Source of the DNA: Apostichopus japonicus
Taxonomy: Eukaryota > Echinodermata > Holothuroidea > Aspidochirotida > Stichopodidae
DNA length: 64,000 nucleotides
Direction: 5' to 3'
Assembly: GCF_037975245.1 (NCBI RefSeq)
Contig: NC_092568.1
Span: 34,440,501 to 34,504,500, forward strand
Positions 56,551-64,000 of this stretch are shown here, one piece after another. The stretch's first letter is position 1. Each line of letters begins with the position of its first letter. The translations under genes were made by a program, and so were the position numbers. The notes under the pieces were generated by a model, which saw only the letters and a list, made by a program, of their open reading frames with translations, was not told where the DNA came from and searched no databases.

Positions 56551-56815
56551 GAACAGGCGTGTAGCGAGTAATTGCCAAGGGAGGGGCGAAGCCTGTAGGC
56601 AAACTATCTAAGCGAAGCGCCACCATAAGTTGGCGCGAAGCGTACAATAAAAATTTTGGCCGACAATGCCTCCCAGATCGCTGGAAATGACACTTCCCAG
56701 GCCTTGTAAGTTGCATCTAAGCATTGTCTATTTTGAAATTACTAGCTATGTCATAAAGAAAATTTGCTCGGGGGGGGGGGGCGGTCACCCCCTTCCCGAA
56801 ATGCGTCATGTTCCC
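56551..56815 (-). mobile_element. CAGGCGC-type MITE, inverted relative to 63349
   Basis: CAGGCGTGTAGCGAG at 56551 matches the reverse complement of the right end of 63349-63649. Colinear blocks follow, including AAGTTGCATCTAAGCATTGT. The far end is decayed around 56790-56815. Confidence 0.6.
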
Positions 56816-57080
56816 CGACGACTCGGTCGAGTTCAAGACCAGTGCACAGTTGGTTCCATATAGCACAATTGTACAATTGTTTTAGCCGTCCATACACACA
56901 CACGCGTTATGATAGACCATATATAGTACTTATATAGATACATTAGTGAGAGAGGAAAAATGGAAACGTCAAAAATGGAGTTGTCGATGTAAGGGGTAGG
57001 GTGAGGCGCACACCCCCTCCGTAATCCTTGATCTGTCACTGGCTACCCTGTGTATATAATAGGGATCAGCGCTTTAACTA
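56816..57080. other. Non-coding spacer
   Basis: No gene; contains further repeat-like text (CACACCCCCTCCGTAATCC). Confidence 0.35.
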
Positions 57081-57084
57081 TGAC

Positions 57085-57300
57085 TGTTCCTCTTTCTCTT
57101 CCCGAGGTCTTGGCTTTCTTCTACTCCCTCCTTTTCTCCTTTTTCTCTCTTTTTTCTTTTTCTTTTCCCTTCCTTCCTTTCCTCCTTTTCTTTTTCCCCC
57201 CTCCCTTTCCCTTTTTTCTTCTCTTTTTTTCTCTCCTCTTTTCCTTACCCGGGGGGCGCGCGCCCCCAACGCCCCCCCCCCTGGATACGCACCTGATAGT
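57085..57300. repeat. Long pyrimidine tract with CCTGGATACGCACC end
   Basis: About 150 bases of almost pure C/T (57085-57245) are followed by a GGGGGGCGCGCGCCCCC palindrome, a C run and CCTGGATACGCACCTG. It is the same composite as 34890-35060. A mirror-type polypyrimidine tract of this length could form triplex DNA. Confidence 0.7.
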
Positions 57301-59071
57301 AAGTACATCATTTTGAAGTGACGTTATTTCTTTATCGGAAATACATAATCAGATATCAGATAGTTCGATATTCAAGTTCAAGATCTTATAATAAATAAAT
57401 ATATCTCACCTTAAGTTGTCCACAAATCCAGATAGGGCCTATACTAGCTAGATCATATATACATATATAATATCCTACAATATCATTTATATATAAATAT
57501 CTAACTGTCACGTTATATAGAGACATATATCCCAGGATCTCAAAGGCATCAAAAGGTCGTCAGTATTGCGTGCGGTTTTAGAAAGTCAAAAATTGTTGAT
57601 TCAAGTCAAACTTCAACAAGCATTTTAATGCCACTCTTTTCTAATTGAACCCTGCTCGATGTCTGAAAATCATTCGGAGAGCAAGAACTTCCATGAGAGT
57701 ACTTTAGAAAGCTCTTAGCAAATTTCAGCTTTCTAATAGCAAATTTGTTACAAAACCGTTATGACCTTTTAATGGTCAGTTCTGATTCTTGAATAGTCAT
57801 CGTCTGATGAGAACAATAATTTGTCGCGTCGTGACTTCAGTCAAAAACAGCGTATGGAAACTGTTAAATATATCCCTCTACAATTTTGAGGTTACAGTTC
57901 TTTCCCTCTTTTACTTTTGTGTTTTCTCTTTTTTGTCGGAAATGCTTTCACACATATGAATTGACATACACGGATCAATCACAGAATGTATAAATATCTG
58001 TGAGATCAATCTACTGATTCCAGGTCACAGAATGTATTTTTGTGTTCCAGGACAGCATATAGACTCCTATAAGAGTCTATATCAGTCCGCCCGAATGTTC
58101 GGGAAAAGTCCCAAAGCAGTAGGAGAACATCACTTTTGATATGTTATCAATCAGGATCTCTTTTTTGTGTGGCTTGCATGTTGAAGAGCATGAATAGAAT
58201 TAGTAAATGAATAGAAGTACATGTCGTGCAAAACTTGGGTCCATTGAGGGCGTTAAGACCACTTCAGGCCTCCCAGGAGCGGCGTACGGTTTCCTACTGA
58301 GTAAAGAGGTCTATTTACAAATAACGAAACTTCAGGCTCTGATAGAAAAGAAATCTACATGGATATGATACGGAAAATTAATGATGCTATGAACTTGTCA
58401 GCTATCCAGTGATAGGTAGTGGTTATAAGCTTTAAGTCTTAACTACTTTTGTGTTTTAGTGTGTAAGTCAATGGGGCTTTTAACAGGCGTATGCTACCAG
58501 CAATCAGTAGCAGACGATTCCCGACCACTGATCTACACAGTGTTCCCGACCCTTCCAAGTCAGTAACCGGTAATTGTTTATGACAACCTGGTAACCGTGT
58601 TCAAATTTTCGATTTGCTGACTCGAGTGTTGTTAGGAATTCAATTTTTCATCTGTGTTGCCTTTGAAGAAATATTCATAAATAGAAAGGCACAAGCGAGT
58701 TGACTTCGACATAACCATACAAGAGCTCTATCGTGACTACGTTAGAAGTCAACACTGGTAAGGCTCTCAGTAGGCAGTATAATGTAGGCTAGGCCTAAGT
58801 TAACTTCAGAAATTGAGGTTCACACACTGTCTACTAGTACTATAACTAGTAGTAGTATCACATTGCTTCTGGAGGCGCAGTCGTAATCACTTGTCAACCC
58901 TCACGGCGACTGAGCATTCGCCCCAGAATGGAACTAGTAAATTTTGTCATTTTTATGATAACTCCAACATCACTTCAACTGCACATTGTTCTGAATTGAA
59001 ACTTTCTTCTGTAACCGCAATTGAGCCCCCATCCCAAAGCAATATTTTCATGAAATGATGGCTGTTGATAG
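57301..59071. other. Non-coding spacer
   Basis: No supported gene. AGACTCCTATAAGAGTCT at about 58062 is a small perfect palindrome. The reverse 100-codon ORF at 58953-59255 runs into the next MITE and is not called. Confidence 0.45.
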
Positions 59072-59697
59072 GCTCTACCCATAGGCGTAGGAGCCTAATT
59101 TGATTTGGGGGGGCTGTAACGACTTGCCTGAAAAAATATAACCAAATTTTTCGCGCGCTCCGCGGGTTCAACATGTTAATGTGCATATCATATAGGCATT
59201 CATCGGTTATTACATCACATGCCACTAACCGATGAATACTATATGATATGCACATTATGATGTTGAATGCGTGGGAGCTCGCGAAAAATTTTGGTTATAT
59301 TTTCCGTGTTATTACCCTTCCATATTGGTTTTAATTATTGGGGAAGTCGTTACAATAGTAACGATAATAACAATATCAGTTTAACTATTGAAAAACACAT
59401 TGCAAATTACTTTTCTTTCAGTAGGTGCCGGAAAAATTCTCAGCATATTGCCCGAATTTTCACACAAAAAATTGAAAACACACTGCAAATTTTTCTTCTT
59501 TCAGTAGGTGCCCGAAAATTTCTCAGCATATTGCCCGAATTTTCACCAAAAAAATTGAAAAACACAACTGCAAATTTTTCTTCTTTCAGTAGGTGCCCGA
59601 AAAATTCTCAGCATATTGCTCGAATTTTCACCAAAAATTTTGGTTGGGGGGCTGCAGCCCCCCCAGCCCCCCCGCCTCCTACGCCTATGGCTCTACC
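59072..59697. mobile_element. hAT-like MITE, TAGGCGTAGG family, 610 bp
   Basis: The element is 59080-59689, flanked by perfect 8-bp GCTCTACC at 59072-59079 and 59690-59697. Ends CATAGGCGTAGGAG and CTCCTACGCCTATG are perfect inverted repeats of 14 bp. Inside, 59160-59290 is a palindrome built on CATATCATATAG. 59400-59640 holds three ~90-bp tandem units with TTCTTTCAGTAGGTGCCCGA. The 153-codon ORF at 59267 is a translation of these units. Confidence 0.85.
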
Positions 59698-60613
59698 ACC
59701 TCTGACACTACGCCTACAGAACACTTAACATTGTGTCGTTCTCATAATTAAAGCAAGGATTAATGTACTCGGTTCACCGTGACTAAGCTGCCACATTTCC
59801 AGAAAGGTGTTTTCCCACAGTGGCGGGTGGGATTGTGAGTTAACCCATATTGAATAAGCCTACTCCAAGTTATACTGGAATGTAACACTGGGATTCAATT
59901 TATTATGCTAACTCTGTGATGTGAAGGAGGCCAGCTTGACTTCTAGGCAAGAGGCATACAGTAGTTAGGGAAGTAACCGCAGAATCCCCCACAGCCATAA
60001 AGCATTACGTTGTAGCAAGGTAAGCAGTCGCTGAAAATAAGGCACACTTTCACAGTGACATTAATTGCTAATGTGTCAATCTGAACATGTATAAAATCGC
60101 AATATATACAAGTATTTTTTGCATTAACATAAGGTTAGTATTATAAAATAAAATTTCGGTCCAGACTCCAAGCGGAATTTAGAAAAAAGAAGCGAGGGAG
60201 TCCTCTTTCAAAGGTAGTTCCTTGTGTGGCAAAATTGGTTCAGTGATGGTGGTGATGAGCAACACTATATCAGAATCTAACACAGTATTTACTTCAAAAA
60301 CATGCAAGTCCAAAGGGATATCTAGTGTTGCTTAGCCGGCTCCATGGTCTGAAAGTGTGCAACAAGTTTGCCCCATTTTCTAGTTGCTGGGTATTCTGCA
60401 ATTGTTCTGGTAATAGACTAGGCCTTCTTGTACAAATGGTACAATATTAATGCCACAATTGCCTTGCAATAAGCCATAGCACTACCCACAATCTGACAAG
60501 TTGTGGGTGATAATGGTGATTTATCAATAAAACCTTTCATTATACACCAAGAATACTAAAACAGCTATTGATGACATATTGTGTACTTTCATATAATTTT
60601 ATTTCAAAGCAAA
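59698..60613. promoter_or_regulatory. Upstream region of ECI1 copy 2
   Basis: No exon seen. The transcription start must lie close to 60614 or in a short 5' exon upstream. TGTAGCAAGGTAAGCAG near 60013 contains a donor-like site, but I cannot prove an upstream exon. No TATA or CCAAT box stands out. Confidence 0.3.
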
Positions 60614-63600
60614 ATGTCTGGCATTCTGGGTAGACTGAGGTTACTAAGGACTTCATCAGGAAGTATCTGGCCTGCACAGACTTGTCGATATCTCGCAGCA
60701 GAGAGAACCAACCATGTTTCAGTTACAATGGACCCAGACTTTGATGGTAATTAATATTCATGCTTATAAATTACAAAGTCTTTTGCATATTGTGGAGCTG
60801 TGAGTTTCAAGTTGTTAAGTCAGGCATGAATGTCAGATTGTGTGTCTACTCGTTTAATAATTCTAAGCTTATGTGAGCGATAAAGCAAGAATAATGTAGC
60901 CCTTCATTGTTTAACATTCCTTTTCATCAGCAGCATACATGTGCTTAACTGATATAGATCAATTAACATAATAATAATAATAAAGGCTTAAATAAGCACA
61001 ACTACTACAGAAAACTGTGTGCACTGCTGTGCTGGAAAACAACTAAATAAATCTCAAAGTAACGATACAAAAGTTAAACCTGGTCGAGATTCTGGCTGAA
61101 ATCAGAACCATTGACAAATAGGTAGTGTTTTAATTGCCTCTTAAAAGTAGCAGCATTTTGGATTTCTTTAAGGCTGTCAGGAAGCTTATTCCACAATTTA
61201 GGTCCAGCCTTGGCAAACGAGCGATACCCATACGAGGATTTAACTCGAGGCTCTATCAATAATGTATTTCTGCTACGGTCAGAGGTTACCAATATATCAT
61301 GGATATATTTAGGACCCAGTCCTCTAACAGGCTTAAACACAATCAAAATTATTTTAAAGTACACCCTCTCCTTGATTTTAAGCCAATGAAGATCATGGAA
61401 TAGATCAGTCACATGATCATATCTACTTTTAACATATATTAATCTTGCAGCAAAATTTTGAACAGATTGGAGTTGATCATATAAATGTTGGCTGATACCA
61501 AAATAAAGTGAGTTACAATAATCAATATGCGAAATAACCATGGATTGGACAATAATGCTTAACTCAGACTTAGTAAGATAAAACCGCATTTTAGAAATAT
61601 TTCTTAGATTCTTAAAGCACCTGGTTTTAAGTGAACATATTTGATGCCGAAATGACATGGTATCGTCAAAATGAACACCAAGGTTACAAACAATTTGGTC
61701 AAAACGTACACAATCAACAGAGTTAAGAATAACACCCTTGATGTGAATCAGTTTTAGTATAGGAGGGGGACCAAATACAATTAGTTGGGTCTTGCCAGGG
61801 TTGAGTTGCAAATAATATTTGCGCATCCAACGTTGGATACAACGATTGCAGAGAGTCAACCAGAACTGATCCTTGATTATGGTGCCTGAAGTGTTTATAA
61901 ACCTGGTGATCATCTGCAAAACCATGAATATTAAAACCCATTCTAGAAACTTCAGCGTAAATTGAAAGAATATAGATTTTAAATAAATCCAAACCCAAAG
62001 CAGATCCCTGTGGCACACCAAACTTAATAGTAATCTGATCAGAAGTACAGCCCCCTATTCTAACTCTTTGAGATCTGCACACAATAAAACTTTTAAACCA
62101 GTTAAGGACAATACCAGTAATATCAATATCATTAGATTATACAGACAAAGGTACATTTTGGTCAATGGTGTCAAAAGCCGAGCTTAAGTCAAGGAGTACC
62201 AGCACAGTGGCATGTCCACTGTCACTGGCAACTAATATGTCATGAGTTACTCTCAAAGGGAGGGTTTCGGAACTGTGGTATTTTTTGTAAGCAGATTGCC
62301 TGGAAATATTGAGGCTTTTAGAATGCATGTGAGTATTCAATCGTTTAAGGACAACTCTTTCAATCAATTTACCCAAAAAAGATAGATTGGAGATCGGTCT
62401 ATAATTTTTTAAATTGTTATGATCTAAGCCATTCCCTTTGATGACAGGAGAAATATCTGCAAGTTTTAGACCATCCATGCTGCCAGTGATGAGAGACAAA
62501 TTAACGAGATGACATATGCAAGGAAGAAGAAAATCAATATTACTTTGTAGGAGATCTCTCGGAAGTATGTCACTAGGGGAGCATTTAATTCCAGTATCAT
62601 TAATTATCTCCCTTAACTCATCAATACTGGTAGGTTCAAACTGAGATAAGACAACTCCACGATAAGCAGTAGCAAGCTGTTCAGAATCTCTATCAATGTC
62701 CTGAAAATTGGAACGTATTTGTGCTATTTTTTCGTTAAAATACTTATTAAAGTCATTTGTAAGAGTTTGTAGAGAAACAGTAGGTGGAAGGATATTGGTT
62801 TGATTTTTATCAAGGAAATTATGCACAAATTTGTAAAGGGCTGTTAATATATAAAGTTAAAAAAATTAAGATGCTCCTTACAAAACTGTTTTAAGATTTT
62901 ATTTTCATTTTTAAATACTTCTTACTGAATGTTTGAATATGACTATTGCAAGTGTGAAGCAAAACTTAATTAGAAAATTCATCACAACATAGTGTACAAG
63001 TTTAGCAATCTTTTGATATTAACCATTGTATAGATATTATTGCTGTTTTTTTTCTTCCTTTTTTCTTTTCTTTACAACTAATTGTATAGGATCAGTTGCA
63101 ATTGTCAAATTGCAGAAGAAACCAGTCAACTCTTTATGCTCAAATCATCTGCAAGAAATCACCAAAACCATCACTGGCTTAGAGAACAATGAGAGAGTTA
63201 GAGCAATGATAATCACATCTGTGAGTATATCAAATTCTGTGCCCCAAGGACAGCTTCAGGACTGTTAATTCATTCAATGCATGGTGTTCAGAAAAGACCT
63301 GACTACACTGGAATGTAACTGAAAATACTCTCATCCAGTCCCCCCATCCAGGCGCATAGCCAAGGGGGGGGGCCAAAGGGGCAGCCGCCCCCCCATGAGC
63401 ATATTTTTTTTGTATGTTTTGTCGATGTCGCTAGTAATTTCAAAAGAGAAAATGCTAAGATGCAACTTACAAGGCCTAGGAAGTGCCATTTCCAGCGATC
63501 TGGGAGGCATTTTCAGCCAAAATGTTCTTGTACGTTTCGCGCCAACTCATGGTGGCGCTACGCAGATAGTTTGCAATGCCGTATCTACGGCTCTGATAGT

Positions 63601-63971
63601 TTGCATACAGTTTCACCCCTCCCTTGGCAAATTCCTCGCTACGCGCCTGCCCCCATCCCATCTGCATGGGCCTCTCCCCTCCCTCTCCATTAATAAATGT
63701 TTTTATGCAAAAGGATCCTGAGCTCAAATGTGATTGAGGTTTGAGACCTTCCAAAGTCACTACTGTGGAAGTAAATGTATTAAATGCTTGCGTATGAAGA
63801 ACATTTTTTCTTTATTCTTTTCAGGCTTTTCCTGGCGTCTTTTGTGCAGGTTTGGACTTGATGTCAATGTACCAAAGAACTGACGATGAAATATACACAT
63901 TCTGGCATCATTTCCAAGATATGGTTCTAAAGAACTATACTACACCCCTTATCACTATTGCTGCCATTAAT
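60614..63971 (+). CDS. ECI1: Enoyl-CoA delta isomerase 1, first three exons (copy 2, continues beyond window)
   Basis: Exons 60614-60746, 63090-63220 and 63825-63971 join in phase with consensus borders. The protein starts MSGILGRLRLLRTSSGSIWP with a run of Arg/Ser and no acids, fitting a mitochondrial presequence. Next come VSVTMDPDFDGSVAIVKLQK, KPVNSLCSNHLQEITKTITG and RVRAMIITS, then AFPGVFCAGLDLMSMYQRTD and TTPLITIAAIN. The GVFCAGLDL stretch is the crotonase oxyanion-hole segment. The catalytic-glutamate exon would come next, outside the window. The gene is in the same direction as copy 1, 10.4 kb away; the two copies share no exon in this window, so their identity cannot be measured here. 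Confidence 0.9.
60747..60955. other. ECI1 copy 2 intron 1, 5' part
   Basis: Ordinary intron sequence before the LINE; nothing else seen. Confidence 0.5.
60960..62830 (-). mobile_element. Antisense LINE (CR1/L2-like) with a nearly whole reverse transcriptase, frameshifted
   Basis: On the minus strand, 62826-62137 encodes the RT fingers and motif A (LADISPVIKGNGLDHNNLKN, YRPISNLSFLGKLIERVV, VLLDLSSAFDTID). Next, 62082-61723 encodes FGVPQGSALG and GFADDHQVYK with the catalytic FADD. Then 62021-61074 encodes the thumb and C-terminus (LNPGKTQLIVFG, DYCNSLYFG, HDLHWLKIKERVYFKIILIV, AGPKLWNKLPDSL). At least two frameshifts break it. The 3' end meets TAATAATAATAA at 60969. No endonuclease domain lies in the window, so it is 5' truncated. 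It fills most of ECI1 intron 1. Confidence 0.9.
63221..63824. other. ECI1 copy 2 intron 2
   Basis: Contains the 301-bp MITE at 63349-63649 and otherwise ordinary intron DNA. The short ORFs crossing the MITE are not genes. Confidence 0.6.
63341..63657 (+). mobile_element. CAGGCGC-type hAT-like MITE with 8-bp duplication
   Basis: The element is 63349-63649 with CCCCCATC on each side (63341-63348 and 63650-63657). Ends are CAGGCGCATAGC and GCTACGCGCCTG, a 12-bp inverted repeat with one mismatch. The 8-bp duplication and CAG start indicate a hAT-derived MITE. This is the most complete of three copies in the window. Confidence 0.85.
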
Positions 63972-64000
63972 GTAAGTCAATGTGTATCTGTATTATTTTA

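Noticed and set aside
57028-57321. Overlapping Leu/Phe/Pro-rich ORFs
   Set aside because: Translations of a pyrimidine tract.
59267-59728. 153-codon ORF
   Set aside because: Runs through the tandem units and right end of a hAT-like MITE.

Overview
The window is animal nuclear DNA. Evidence: spliced genes with GT-AG introns, long AT-rich introns, many non-LTR retrotransposon pieces, tRNA-derived SINEs, MITEs and long (TA)n and minisatellite arrays. No bacterial, organellar or rRNA signal is visible. The repeat style (frequent GGCCTA words, tRNA SINEs, hAT-like MITEs with TAGGCGTAGG-type ends) and the protein content suggest a marine invertebrate deuterostome, most likely an echinoderm. That assignment is inference. 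There are few genes and all confident ones are on the + strand.

Layout. 0.04-5.4 kb: a putative promoter (two CCAAT boxes, CRE-like site) and a first coding exon that looks like the start of a SAM-type domain. It lies between inverted arms rich in AGACTGA/TCAGTCT words. 5.5-8.2 kb: a reverse-strand LINE fragment split by a 993-bp foldback element with a clean 6-bp target duplication, then a GTTGAAAC word array. 10.6-11.0 kb: a small single-pass membrane protein ORF with its own poly(A) signal. 11.0-29.9 kb: the main gene. I can assemble a SET-domain / acidic 55-aa repeat / zinc-finger-like / tyrosine-recombinase-like / Myb-SANT-like protein of about 1457 residues from six exons with consistent splice phases. 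Its 3' side carries two further copies of the Myb exon, a triplicated LINE fragment and a SINE. 31-46 kb: a dense tandem-repeat district, with ~92/70-bp repeats, ~300-bp repeats with TA arrays and embedded SINEs, a 54-bp GGTCCCACA minisatellite, and a ~399-bp repeat loaded with AGGTCA direct repeats. 47.9-50.2 kb: the last three exons of an enoyl-CoA delta isomerase 1 (ECI1) gene. 50.2-60.6 kb: spacer with several MITEs. 60.6 kb to the end: the first three exons of a second ECI1 copy in the same orientation, with an antisense LINE in intron 1 and a hAT-like MITE in intron 2.

The ECI1 copies are fatty-acid beta-oxidation enzymes, probably mitochondrial. The main gene has a chromatin/DNA-directed domain set: a KMT5A (SET8)-like methyltransferase domain joined to recombinase-like and DNA-binding-like domains. 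It is the most interesting item here. Its coding tandem repeat shows recent three-unit block duplication, and its terminal exon has been copied in tandem. Exon boundaries come from reading splice sites and phase; no transcript evidence was available.
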